Made by a program: the position numbers and the translations under genes
In this document: positions 49,236 through 61,882 of the stretch, one piece after another
Layout of the letters: every line of letters starts with the position of its first letter
Numbering within the stretch: position 1 is the stretch's first letter
NCBI GenBank assembly: GCA_932294295.1
Contig: OW028574.1
Location: forward strand, 9,558,215 to 9,622,214
Reading direction: 5' to 3'
DNA: 64,000 bases
Origin: Alitta virens
Lineage: Eukaryota; Annelida; Polychaeta; Phyllodocida; Nereididae
The notes under the pieces: model-generated
The model's input: only the letters and a program-made list of their open reading frames with translations
Told to the model about the DNA's origin: nothing
Database searches by the model: none

Positions 49236-51255
49236 CTTAAGAGTTTCTTGTAATTTGTTACTAATTCATTTCTAAGACAAATGTCTGGGATGTCCAACTA
49301 CCTATGAACCTATGATGTGACCCAAAAGTGGTGCTTGATTGGGTATTCTTACCCATGGTCCAAGAGCATAGCAGCGAACCATGCTAACCAATGGACCACC
49401 TAGCTCTCGTGTTTATATTTATAAGCTAAATCTGGCAACATTCCAAGTCTGATACATGCATCAGCAGCAATTATATATTGAGGCCAGTGTAGTTGTATCT
49501 GATTTTCTGCTGCTTCATCTGTGCATGCAACATCCCAATTACTACCGACTAGAAGGGCGTTCTTAATCTAGATTGGAAGCTTTTGCTGCAAGAGGACGCT
49601 GCTGCAATTGAGTTTTATTGGAAATGCATACGTTCCATGCAACCCCCAGTCCGCCCCCAGTCACCCTCTGCAGCTTCTCTTTGCTGCTTTTTTCAGGATG
49701 TTGGTAATGTCCTTTTGGGCTCATGGTGCTGGAAATTGCTCTTCCTCTGAAAGTTGAGTCAGGTTTGTCATAGTCGCCTCAGGCTTTGCTTTTTTACTCC
49801 TTTACAAATGTCTGTGACTTTCAGAGACTGTCTTGTAGTTCGTACAATACTGCTGAAGATTTTTGGCCGAAATTTGATCAATAATAAACGAAGCTATGTC
49901 TTTATGTATAACAGCAAGGAATGAACCATACCCTGAAAAGGTCGGTTGGCACGGTGCACAGCGCAGTTATGTTAGCCACACGAATACATTCTTGTACGTG
50001 CCAGTCCTGTTGGGTGATGAGCACGACACGTGTCAGAAGCTTACAGGATGATCTGGCAGGTGTGATGTGCTTTGGATGGTCTCCCAGATTATCTCACATC
50101 CTAACACATTCGGTATGTACAAGGGACACTTTGATTGACAGCTTTCCACTAAGCTCCCGTCACCTGAAACTAGCACCACCTGAGGTGGTCTCCATCCCTG
50201 TCTAGTGCCCTCTGGTAGTTTCCACTTGTCTCTGCCATATCGGGCAGTTTTAACTAATATCCAGACTGAGTGATCTTTGCTGTGCGTACTGTTTTACCAG
50301 TTCGCGTGTGGTTTTCTCGATCTATGCTATTCATCTGTGGTCGCCGCTAGTTTCTGTCATTTTGTGTGCATTTAAATTTTCATTGCTAGTTTCTGGTGAT
50401 TTTTTCCAGTTTCTTTTCTTAAATTCCAATTTTTTGGCACCCCTGTCGTTGGTAGCCCAGTAAATGTAACATTTTTCTGTGATGCTCAGTTTTCATCATC
50501 AAAAATGTGTTTACCAAACGCTTTGTTTGTTTGCGTAGTAATCCCATGAGATATGGCTCCATGAAGCTTAATGGGGATCATGCAGAATTTCCGAGTCAGT
50601 ATAGTATTGGCTACCTAATGTCTTAGAGACAGTTTCTTGTTATCAACATTTTTTGTTATCTAAAATTGCATTGCAGCTCATGCGATTTCCATATGAAAAT
50701 TGGTCAAAAATTTCCTGAAACACTCTGTCTGCTTAACCATTTGTTAGGACCGATTGACCTACAGTTTTAGCCATACAATACAATTCTTTCACGGTCCAGT
50801 ACAATGAAGTTTTGTGGACTCAGGAGTAATGGTGTTAGCCAAGGTGACCTACTGGAGCCCATTCTGCTTGTTTGTCAAATTAACGGCCCGGTTTCATACT
50901 TGAGGCCTCGTCAAATCTCTTGTACTTTTAAAGGCATCTCAAGGAGATTATGGGGATTTATCAAACGTTAATGGACCAGCAGAAAAGCCGGTTCAAATTA
51001 CTTTTGTAATACGTCTGTAAATCTTGCTCAATCCTCCAAGATTTTCTTTCGGAGGTTTTGTCTACGTGGATGTCGAGTCCTCCCAGAAGCATCGTTACTG
51101 GCAATGGACTTAAGAGCATTTAATCGCATTTTTCTGTGGTAAAATATATTGGACTTGGTACAAAGTACCTTAAGCTGTTTGGTTGCAGTCCAGTAGATGG
51201 CATTTAGGTTATAAATGTTTCAAATGATTCACAGCATATTTCGTAGACTCGAAAA

Positions 51256-51401
51256 CCAATCTCATAGACTTGGCAACTAACCTCCAGAGGACGTCATATG
51301 AAGTCAGGACTCCCATTGGTTAAGGCAGTCCCTCAACCAATATAGAGTCATGGACTCACATTGCGTCCTCTAGCGTTTAGTTTCCAAGTCCATGGGATTG
51401 G
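51256..51401. mobile_element. MITE-like palindrome with ~49-bp arms
   Basis: The left arm (CCAATCTCATAGACTTGGCAA onwards, to 51305) and right arm (from 51353, ending TTTCCAAGTCCATGGGATTGG) are inverted copies with few mismatches, around a ~47-bp loop. A related sequence is at 59937-60012. Confidence 0.75.
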
Positions 51402-52147
51402 TTTCAGAGTAATTGAAATTGGCTGTGATATGCTGATATTCTTGGTGTCAAAACTGGGAATTTATTCCAGCATCCTATGAAGTTAATACTATGAGGTAGA
51501 AATATTCTTTAGTGGGAAGTGACGGATAGAATAAGTTAGGTCGAAGGAAAATGTGAATTTTATCTGGTGCTATCACTTGCAGCACTGCACACCAGCCTAA
51601 AAGGCACGGAGGCAGGCTTCAAAGTGCTCTTAAATTGTTTTTTGCGTTATTTTTCGTTCATGTGAAATGGTTTCCGCTCACTGGAGCGCACCAGTTTTTA
51701 AATGGAAGATTAATACTCTTCACGTCAGAGTGACTCAGAAACTCTGCAACTGTGAAGTGTTTTTTGGATTCACCTTTTAAAAAAAAGACACTTGTCTTTT
51801 TATCATTTTTGCCTTTTTATCCCCACGATGACTGCTTTAATTAAGTAGCACTGGGGAGATATGATGTACTTGTATCAACGCTCCTTTGCCCCTGGGATCT
51901 CTCTATTGTACTGGAGGGAAATCATTTAATGTTCACAACACAAAGGTTCTCTATACTTTTCACTTTGCAAAGTCGCCTGGAGACACAGCGAGTATTTATT
52001 ATGATTCTCAGCTAAAAAACAAAACAATCGCATGTTCAACTCACATCACTGTTGCCATGGTGACGTGTTGTTGCCTGGTAATACATCATATGAAGCTGGA
52101 ATCCATCTAAATAGATTCGAAGCAATTGATTTATGCCCAAGTGAACG

Positions 52148-52245
52148 TAATGAGATTAATTAGTAAGACAACTTGAATTCACAGTATCTCATTAATGATG
52201 CGAATTAATCGGATGGTTCTAATTGGCGTGGACGGTTATTAATCT
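52148..52245. promoter_or_regulatory. dense TAAT-core (homeodomain-like) block
   Basis: TAATGAGATTAATTAG, CTCATTAATGATG, GAATTAATCGG, TCTAATTGG and TTATTAATC fall within 100 bp, giving at least six TAAT cores. Candidate homeodomain-responsive enhancer. Confidence 0.35.
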
Positions 52246-53171
52246 TACCAACATTGGATTACTTAAGGGAGGTATAACCTGCAGTCAAGTTATATGGCTT
52301 GTAGGTATTCAGTTTCACAATTAATTGGGCAATCGTGACTTTTCTTAACCGGTGTCAGCATGGAGAGAAGGAAATATGTTTCGTCACAATTTTAATGAGA
52401 CTAAACTCCTCAATACCACTTTTGTAATGTGTCATGTTTCATCGTTTCTGTACCATTTAGATGACCACAAAAGTAATTAGTCCACCATTACCCTCAAGTA
52501 GATATAGTACATATTTAAGAACATTGGTGGACTACGTATTTAATGATTCAAGACTCAGGTTCCTTGTTATTAAGATGCAACGTCGAGATGGTTCAGCTGT
52601 TCACCCCTAACAATATTAGACCTGTTCCTCATTTCCTGCAGTCCAGTTTTCAGTCTGTCCATGGCTGTTCAAAATGAAGGATCGTTCACGGAGCAGCAGC
52701 TTGTGTATAGGATGCAGATACTTGTATGTCGGGCATATCCCAAGGGGATCCATTGAAGCCTATACACTCCTGGGAACAATCAGCACCCAGTGTGTGCGCC
52801 TGTGGGGCCATGGTGCCTCTCTATCATGCAACCTGCCCACTTGTTAATTAGCTTCTGTGCATCATACACACCATCACAACTCTCTCATATGCCCACTTGG
52901 CAGCACTTCAAGGATCAGTTCAAAGGGAAACTTGTATACTTTCACATAATTGCACCTGAACATCGTTTTTTTTTTAATCATTAGAATGCTCATCCTACCG
53001 ATGTGGCCTTTAATATTAAGCGTTTTTTCACCATAACTCTCACCATAAAACTTGCCTGCTAACATTGAATTTTTGTTTTCAGTGGACCGTGATATATTAC
53101 GTGGTTACCAATTGCTTGGGAACCACCTAAATAATTTTTTCTAACTTTTTTCTTAGTGTTATGTAGCTCAG

Positions 53172-53445
53172 TCAATGCTCCAGGTTTTATAGTTTTAGAT
53201 TTTTGTCTCACACACTCTGCCTCTAAATTCTTCAGTTGAACATTTTACTTTGTTATTTAATTATTGTATTACTGTTTTATTGTTGATTGTCACTCAATAG
53301 CTCTATTAGCTAATGTTATTGTTTTTACAACTGCGCTTTGAAATAAAATCTTATCTTATCTTATAATCAATAATATTATATATTGGTGAGGTAACGTAGG
53401 TCCAGGGTTCTTTTTTGATAAAAAAAAAACCTAGCTGTAAAGTTT
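53172..53445 (-). repeat. interspersed repeat copy split by a retroposon tail
   Basis: Reverse complement of 45507-45675, but its middle is interrupted by about 100 bp (53264-53365) that ends in (TTATC)n. The two halves match the uninterrupted copy on both sides. Confidence 0.8.
53264..53365 (+). mobile_element. retroposon tail with (TTATC)n end
   Basis: The segment ends CTTTGAAATAAAATCTTATC plus ATCTTA repeats and resembles 12972-13056, including TTATTGTTTTT upstream. It is inserted into an older repeat. Confidence 0.6.
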
Positions 53446-56191
53446 GTAAAAAGTGCGCAACAGGAGTAATGAGTGAAGCAGAAATAATTTAAGATAAGAT
53501 GGTATATCGGAGGTCCATTATGAAAGCTTTTCAGCTCTTCAAAAATGAGTAGGTATTTTTGGAGTTCAGAGGCACGAAACAAACGTCTGACAGAAAGAAA
53601 GAACTCTATAGAGAGAATCTAGAAAGTGCAATGCATGACATATTGCTGCAATATGTGAGATGAAGAGCACAAAGTGTTGGGCATAAAGCATGTCATCTAG
53701 AGTGAGGATCAGCGTGCACTCAACTACAATGGCTGCAGACAGACATAATCGCTCTTAGTCTGTCTCTTGTCCTCTGTTCTCTCATTGGATGGCAGTTCAA
53801 AAGGCTGCAGATATGGCCACTGGCTTTGTACATAGTTGCCTGCGCCCCACAAGATGGCTTCACAGTCAGAATCAAGGCATGAGGGTCGGTAGGACAGACA
53901 AGGGCATCTGGAGACCTCTGGACCTGTGGCCAACTGAAGCAGCTAATTAACAACTTTTTAAAGTGCCTCAAACTGATATGCCTACATAAATATTGAACAT
54001 ATATTCATTTTTTATGTCAGGTCAAAGTTTTTTTTATGGATATTTTATTCCAAACCTGTGACTCTGTTCTTTTGGAAAAAGCTGCAAAGTAGGACCAACA
54101 GTAGCTTGTTACTTGCTGTGATAAACAAAGCAGGCATCAAAGCCCGGGGTAGCATTTGAACTTGCTATGTATAGGATGAGGCTTTTGTGGCTTCAGCTTC
54201 ATAAAAAGTGACGGCTGGAAACGTGGTCTATGTCCGTAACGCGAGTGGATGATGGATGGAATATGGATCAGGCCTAATTTGAAAGCCTATGTAACTTTGC
54301 CGTGTATGTTGTAGTTGGGCTGTGGGTGAAATTTGCTGCTCTGCCATTGTGAAAGTTGGCCAGATGTTATTTTTCATAGAGAAGGACAGTGCAAAAATCT
54401 TGAAGCGAGCTCTGTCATCATATGGTTAAATGTACATTAAGCTAGGCATCGTTTTATTTCGAAGAGAGGGTAACATTTGATAGGTTCCGCTTGTGATTAC
54501 ACTACCATCTGATTTAGTGTGAAATTCCCTCTAAGAGACTGCAAAGTAGCTATCATTGTAATCATAAAGAAATGATAAGGAAGGACAATTACCGCTGGAC
54601 CATTAGCCGATCGCGCAGTCTCGGAGACCACTCTTCTGATATCTCAGGGTGCTTCTCATATGAGAGCATTGGAGCTTGATGAAACAATTTCCTTGGTAAA
54701 TCGATTGTGCAGCTTTGTAGCCAGGCTAAACAAGGCGATTTGTCTTTCTGCCCAAGTGAAAGACAGTGCCTTGAATGTGACCACCATGGCAAAGCGACCT
54801 TCGGGGCCTTCGGAGACAATCTGGCCTAAGCGGTCAATGTGGCGCTCGACGCTGGTTCTCCACATTCTCCTCGTCTGTTCTACTTTGCTTGCTCCTTCTT
54901 GCCCGCTCAGGATAACATGGTTTAGTTGAGCGTGTCATCCACTAAGTGTAATTTAATGCCTAATATGTTCTGCTTTTGTTTTTTCCCTTTCTTTTTTTCC
55001 CCTTGTCTGCAGTCTGGCTTGTGCACTTCCAAGGCTGCAACTGTTTTTGTTTTTCGTCTCTTTTTGAGAGAGAACGACACTGTCTGCTCCTATAACTCCA
55101 CCACTATGGTGTATACCCGAATTTACTCAATGGATAAGTCCTATGCTATTGTTTCATGTGTTTAACATAATCTCTGTTAGGGTTTTGTAAAATTATTCAT
55201 TGCATTGGCAACATTATTCAATATCCTAATTTTCGTATTGATTCCTGAAAGTGTTAATACTGGTAATAGATGGTTTTCAAAGTGGCTATTTTGCTGTCTG
55301 GATTATAACCTACAAGCCCCAGTTACATGAAGATTACCCAGTAATATTCCCCGCATGATATTACAAGTGAGACATCGGGTGTGTTTTTCTTGCCATTTGC
55401 CTCTTGTGTGAGCCCTGCGGTTGTTGGAGGGGCAGGGGCTGAGGCGATGAGGCAAAAATATTACAGATGATGCAGTGTGTAATGACAGGCTAAGGTGGCA
55501 GTCCAGATGAGGTTGTGTTCAAGTTACAAGCATTAGTTTGCTCGGGTCCTCTCGCCTTGTCATTTGGGCTGATGATCAATAAAACCCAGTAAGAATGGGG
55601 CAAGAATGAGCTTTCTTCACCAGCAATACTCCTTGATACAGAATCTAGAGAATTCACAGAGATTGTGTGCAAATATTGAATCTTTTTTGGCCTGTGACAT
55701 ATTCTGTATGTAATATCTCCATGCTGCTGTTCTCAAACTTACTTTATGCCACCAAATGAACCCCCCGGAACCCCCCGTGGCGCCTGCTTGGAAAAAGCAT
55801 CATCTGAAATTATTAATCCCTAAATGGACGTGTCTCGCGTATCCTGTCAGTGTATTTTGCTTCAGGGTTATTTCTGTACAGCCTCCTTCTACTCGCACAT
55901 TTGGATAAGGAATTGGTGAATGGTATAATCCGGTTGTTTCTGCTTGGAGCTTATGATTCATCGTCTGTGTTTGCATTGCAGTATTGTTACTTATCGACAG
56001 GAAGAGCCATTACTTGTGTGTGTTTATTGCAATTTTTTGTAAAGATGGAAAGATTGTTGTCTGATTGTTACAAGAGATATCAATCCCATTTATGCCTTTT
56101 ATGCATTCTTTCCACTCTTTTGTCTCGGTAATAATGCACATTTTGTCCATTTGCAGTTTGCTCTCATCCTTTTGAAGGAGGTTTAATTTAC

Positions 56192-56221
56192 AGCTGCTAT
56201 TGCTGCTGCTGCTGCTGCTGT
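56192..56221. repeat. (CTG)n tract
   Basis: CTGCTATTG followed by seven CTG/GCT units. Confidence 0.93.
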
Positions 56222-58198
56222 TGCCTGCTGATGTTCTCTTTGGTTAAATTCACATAATTTAGAGGTTTTCTCTTCATCTAGGGATAGGACACAAGAATCC
56301 GCGGAATGCTTCCAGACTGAATTACGATAATTCTAACAGAGCTCTGTGCTCGAGGATTCATTTTGAGCTCTGTTGTGTATTCCTGGTTGTGAACTTCTTC
56401 TCTTTTGTGATTCTGTTGGCAAATTACCTCTCGTTGGCCGTTTAGTAAGCTATCGCGCCTCGCAAACCTCCTTTAACCAACAAACTTGTTTCAAGGGGCT
56501 TTTTCTTGCCAATTGCAGCTTCCTGCTTTTTGTGAACGTGGATTCCATTTTCAGCTCAAATGACACGCGATACAAGTTGCCAATGCATTCTTCGTGTTGT
56601 CTTTGCTTGAACAAGTTATTGCACTTAATAGTGTTTTAAACGGTTTGTGAAAATATTGTGAGATGGGTACGTGAGGTAGCTTCATTATTGCAAGTCAAAG
56701 GGTACATACTTTGGTCAGAGACTTGGACTTCCAAATGAAATATTATTGAGAGGTATATAGTTGAATATACTAGTAATCAATCCTATTAAAGCACCAATGT
56801 AAATAGCTGCATCGTTCATTGAACCCGTTATTCTACTCAGAGTTGCCTGCAACTTGGAGAAAGCATCACATGTCTGTGAAACTATTGCACTGAGTTTTAG
56901 GTCAGCTTTGCACGTTATTTATTGCATCATATATTATTTAGAAGTTTTTCAAAGTTGGATTTAATTGAACCCTCAGAGGTTTTCATTTCATTTCCGGGCA
57001 GTGTGCCTTACATCCTGGCCTTAATAGCCTCACGTAGTTTTTAGTGCACACGCGGAGTTTGTTCAGTACAACTTGTGGTTGTAATCCCACACTAGTTGTA
57101 TTTAACTTCAAAATATACATCCGGGGCCTCCACTGTATTCAGATGAACCTATTGAACTAAACCACCTTTGGCTAGTGCCGTGGGCATGGTGGCCAGTTCA
57201 AAAGGCCCCCTGCGAGTTTTTTGTAGTTTGATTCTCTCAGTATGTCGACATAAGAGAGTTACAGTAAATGTTTCATTTTAAGTGCCAAACAATTCAAGGG
57301 TTTGGAGAGATTAGAGAGCCGCAAGCTTGGACCGGTGCCAAGGTCTGTCAGGATACAGGTAGGAGAACAGCGTGTCCAGCCAATTAATGAAATTGCCATG
57401 TTCGTGACTGGAGCTGCATTTGAGTGCATTGGCATTGGCGGACCCACAGCATTTCCTTGTTTTATACCATTTTAATTTAGGTTTTTATCAAGCATTGGCC
57501 TCTTTCATGCTCATTGCAATGATGGTGTTGAATGTTTTCCATTCTAAGCCAAGTGCTGCGTAATTTTACGGCCTGGTGTGTTTGTTCAGCCAGGTGTGCA
57601 ACTGTCAGCAAATTCTTGGCCGTTTTGCTACTTCAGTCATGGCTTTTGTTCACCACTAGCCCTTTGCCATAATTTGGCTTCATTCGGATCACAGACACTC
57701 TTGCATATGATGTCTGTGGGACAAATCACTTTGAAATGTGTCACCTGGCATTACAGGTTTAGCCAGATACAGACAAACACAGAGAGCCATGCAGCCAGAG
57801 AGTGAGACAGATGCTGTCTTGAATAACATTGGTAGAACCAGCATTGTACTAATGGACATGGAAATACTTCTTGCCTGACAATGTCTTACTCGAAAAGAAA
57901 ACTAGCTGTATGAACTTTCTTCTGTTTCATTGTATATTGTACCTGTACATCTTAGGTTAGAAGCAATTTGCTTCTTTTAAGTCAAGTCTCTTATCAAGTC
58001 CAGCAAAGACGGCCAGGTTCAGTTTATGAGGTGGGTTGATCCGGGGCACGGAAATCACTCGAGGTGTACCAGAACTCTACCAACAAGCGTCTAGTCTAGT
58101 TGAGCAGATATATGGGGCCTCTGACTTTTAGTTTCTTGCCACAGGATAATCCGACTTGAAGGCCAACTGACTGGTGGGCGATAGTAAAGGTGGTCCCC

Positions 58199-58306
58199 AT
58201 TTGCATCATATCGGCCGACTGCGTGTCGCTCGCAGTTTCTTTCCCGTTTCCCTGAAATCGATAGTTGCGGGCCGCTTTCTTCTCCTCACCAAAGATACAT
58301 GCAAAT
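58199..58306. promoter_or_regulatory. inverted pair of perfect octamers
   Basis: ATTTGCAT at 58199-58206 and ATGCAAAT at 58299-58306, exactly 100 bp apart in opposite orientation, in a block richer in CpG than its neighbourhood. Possible POU-factor sites. Confidence 0.3.
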
Positions 58307-59936
58307 GTCATATTACAGGCAGAAGGGGAGAACCTGTCAACTTCATTTCCGCACCAATTTCCAGTCTGACTTTCTTGGGCAAACAGACAGCGTGCGTTTG
58401 ACATGACAAATGTTGCGCGGCCTCCACACTTATGCTATGGGCGTCTGCTACATCAGCCTGTCTTTCCCTATTGCCAATTCTTCTTCTAGGGCTCTCCTTC
58501 CTTGTTTTTGCTTTTTGGCCATCTGGATTTGCAACTGAGGAAGCGACAGTTGCATGGTTGTTGTAACACAAACTTTGCTGTTCTTTATGCAACCAAATGA
58601 CATTCTCTTTGCAAGTATATTATAATGTATATAACACTGTTTCTACTGAGTGCTACAAACAACTCTGGACACGTATTGTCTGCAATACTGTTTGTCTCTT
58701 ATGAAATCTGAGTGGTGAATGTTAAAGTAAATGTTTCACCTCATTGCAGTTATATAATATAAAATAACTTGATTTGCAATTCAGTCATATGAGTTAGTAT
58801 TGACATTGCGAAATCATGTCAATTATGCAGAATCATGCGAGTTCAACCACCCCATACCCTTTCATTCTTGATGGCCCTCCAACCAATGCATTGGCACGAC
58901 ATTCACACAACCCTGACTTCATGAGACCAAACTGTCTTTATTGCCCTGCCAAGACTTGGGAAGTGGTTTATTACCCTTTTCCGGGTCAGAATGGAACTGG
59001 TATATGCTGAGAAAGTGATCGCTCTTCTGGGTGGAAAAATTACCATACTGCCGTGGCATTAAGCCTTGTGGCTGTTATGTATGGAGACCTGGTGAAGCTG
59101 TGGCACTCTCCAAATGCTTTGAAGCTGGCTCTCTGTCTGCCCATTAGTAACTTCGGAACTTTCTACCGATGCACAAAGTACAAGGAATGCTTGGTCATCT
59201 GTACTAGACCAACTTCAGAGTTAAGAAGATCTGAAGGTTGAAAGTTCACTATGTCTGTAGCTATTAGTGACAGAGTCATAGTTCGCGTACTGCAGCATAT
59301 GCTGTCATTTTCCAAAGGACTTCTCGCAGCTTGCCTGCTTCATCATAAAAGTGTTAGCTGATCAAGTTACCCTCATCATGCGGGAAGCCTTTTTGATACA
59401 TATAAAATGACAAGCTAGATCGGACATTGTAGCAGTCTTCTAGATACTCATGCAGGAGTTTTCAAAGCAAATTTTAGCCCAGTATTTTCTGTACAGCACA
59501 GTAGTCAAGGCTGATCTTCCTGTAAGGGTGACTGTGAAATCTTCAATCGGTGTCTAAATGCGGATGGGGTGCTGATGAGGCAGATCTTGATGAAGCTATG
59601 ATTAAAACGAGGCTTCCTCCCTCCTTGTGTGCATACATATATGAAACAAAAAAACATCAGATTTCTGACAAAGGCATCTAAAGCAAAGATTTGTTACAAT
59701 ATGCACAATGTGTTTGGTAAGTTGAACTATGGTTGTGCTACTATATATGATTTGCAAAACAAGAAGATTCTAGGGTGCCTGGGCTTGAAACCCTACCCGC
59801 TGCACTGTCTATGAAGGACCGAGAGAGCCAGGTGTTGGTGCTACTACAGTAGCTTTTATGACAACCAAAGAATGCCTTTCTTTGTTTACAGAAGATTTCA
59901 TGCACTTGGAAACTACTATTGTAAAATCTAGATGAC

Positions 59937-60012
59937 ATGATGTGAATCCTGGGTTAAAGGCAATGAGAGTCCTGCATTCACGTGATGTCCTCTGGAGTTT
60001 AGTTTCCATGTT
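59937..60012. mobile_element. relative of the 51256 palindrome, partial
   Basis: It shares GATGTCCTCTGGAGTTTAGTT and GGCAATGAGAGTCCTG-type blocks with the right part of the 51256 element and has its own short inverted repeat (ATGATGTGAA near 59939 versus TTCACGTGAT). Confidence 0.5.
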
Positions 60013-60886
60013 TAAGAATTCAGCTGTAATCACTTAACATTATAGCCAACTTTTCGTGTTAGCCTTTCTGCACTTCAAAGTTCAGACACACAACTCGTAG
60101 ATATTTCTGTTGCTCATCTCAAGTCTTCTGATGTTCCAACAGACGAATTCGTAATTTTACAAAATGTGTGAAACATGCCACATGAACGTGTTCGTGATAA
60201 TGTGTTTCTAATTCTGCCCCTGTTTCTTTCACATCTTGCTTTATGTTCTTCTTTCTTTTTGGTAAGAGATTAAATGGATGTAATACCATTTGTTGTATAA
60301 TACGAGCTGTTTGCTCTTTGCTGTTAACAATCTTATGCATTTTGTTTGTCAAAGAATTCTCTCTTTACGAAAATATGAGATTTGTAACATACCTATGGAA
60401 ACGGATGCATTTGCGGTTGCTATGGTAGCGTTACTTGAAATTCCTTGGGCAAACATACTGTCATTATTACTGCTTAACGTACAGGTCATTTAGGAATGAT
60501 TGGCTTTGATTTTTCACTGTTTCATTAAAACTATTAGAGTGGCAAAATGAATTTCATTCTTGACCTTGCTGAAAGGGCTGCACTTTTGCAACCCCAGTTG
60601 GTACATGCAGAAAGGCATAACATTGAGCAATACCTAAGCTAAATAGGAAATTGTTTGGGATATAGATTTTTCATATGATTATTTTTTTTAACGGAAATGT
60701 AGTATTTCTTAATGTACAGATTTCGTGCTTTTTTCGAATGGCAATGGGTTTACCCTAAATGTTGTATTATGAATAGTTGTTTACTAATATAAATATCTTT
60801 GCAGATCAGTTTATCACACAGTGCTGATATATTTTGAAATTGTGTTGATGTTGTCGTGACCATCTGTGATAGAGGTAGCTCAGTCG

Positions 60887-60893
60887 TACTAAT
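60887..60893 (+). promoter_or_regulatory. splicing branch-point candidate for the EGF3 exon
   Basis: TACTAAT, one base off the strong TACTAAC consensus, with the branch A 18 nt before the exon, followed by a short pyrimidine stretch and CAG. Distance and sequence fit a branch site. Confidence 0.55.
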
Positions 60894-60909
60894 GCTTTTC
60901 TGTGCGCAG

Positions 60910-61029
60910 GTCCAGCCAGCGAGTGTACTTCCGCTTCCTGTGAAAATGGCGGCATCTGCATCCAGGAGTGGAACAGCTTCCGTTGCGACTGTGATATGAC
61001 GTCATTCACGGGCACTCGATGTGCTGATG
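60910..61029 (+). CDS. neurexin-like exon: EGF-like repeat 3 (EGF3)
   Basis: A 120-nt exon, phase 1-1, coding 39 full codons plus split codons. The acceptor is GTGCGCAG with a near-consensus branch site TACTAAT at 60887-60893, about 18 nt upstream; the donor is G|GTACGT, close to consensus. After the split Gly codon the peptide has six cysteines at exon residues 6, 11, 17, 26, 28 and 38, the C-x4-C-x5-C-x8-C-x-C-x9-C spacing of an EGF-like module. The wording GGICIQEWNSFRCDC followed by DMTSFTG is characteristic of the neurexin EGF repeat between LNS5 and LNS6. The module acts as an extracellular spacer. The exon is separated from the LNS5 exon by 26.8 kb, and the LNS6 exons lie beyond the window. 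Confidence 0.95.
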
Positions 61030-61695
61030 GTACGTCTTTATATTATATTTTTATTACTGAATTGTTTGAATCTATTACTAAGGAGAGAAAAATAGTTTTT
61101 GAGGTTTTGTAAGGTGATAGGAATATATTTCTATGACATGGGAAAATATAGCCCTACATATGGCCATATTCTTTTTTTTTTTGTCTGTGGACTAGATTTT
61201 GTCGGACTTCCTTATAAATAGCTGTGGCATGATAAGGTGCCCAGCCCCTGGTCCATATGGTTAGCAGTCTAGCCAAGTGGAAAATAACAGTTCAAAAGGA
61301 GTGAGCCCCCTTTTTATTTTGGATGAACTCGACCAAGTAAGAGGGTTAGCAAGAAATGACACTTTGATGATGTGGAGGAAATAGGAAATTAAAGTGGGGT
61401 TTATCCTGTACCAAAGAACGAGCCCTCGTCACTTGTGTAGGGTGATCTTATGCCATCAGAGATCAGAGAATAGGCCTTCTATATTTTCTCTTTGACTCGG
61501 AATTCCTTTTCCCTTTCTTCATGTTTCATAGATTTGTGCCTCTCCAGTTCTACGCTTGGTCTACAGAGACATGTTTTATGAGACATTATTTTATGAAATT
61601 GTAAGGACTGAAGTTACATAAACACTGGGATAATGAATTTATTTGTCATCTGAGATCAAGGAAAGTTATAGCTGGTTTAACCCGGGAAAAAGAGA

Positions 61696-61882
61696 GTTAA
61701 ACCTGGCTTAAAACCTCCTACAAGCTCAACGCATGGGTTTCCAAATTAGTATAAATACATAAAACAGTGACTATAAGGAGAAATAGAAAAATTGCTTTCT
61801 TAAATTGTACTTTAATGGCCATCACTGAACTTTATACACCGAGTATAAAATTGGCAAAATGGTTTTAATCCACCAAAAGTGT
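61696..61882 (+). repeat. 187-bp tandem duplication, unit 1
   Basis: It starts GTTAAACCTGGCTTAAAACC, contains CCTCCTACAAGCTCA, GGAGAAATAGAA and GGCCATCACTGA, and is repeated from 61883. Confidence 0.85.

Larger units (their letters stand above)
34117..60909 (+). other. neurexin intron, 26.8 kb
   Basis: It runs from GTAGGT to GTGCGCAG. No exon was recognised inside, although a microexon could easily be missed by eye. It contains MITE copies at 41308, 44681, 49154 and 51256, an interrupted repeat pair at 45311-45795 and 53172-53445, CAG/CTG tracts and several blocks rich in transcription-factor-like sites. 34230-36600, 38200-41300, 42120-44680, 46000-48120, 49240-51250 and 53450-58180 show nothing else I can support. 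Confidence 0.85.

Noticed and set aside
54656..54929. overlapping ORFs on both strands in a GC-richer block
   Set aside because: Length fits chance for this composition; neither product shows a known motif. Could be conserved non-coding DNA, but I cannot show it.
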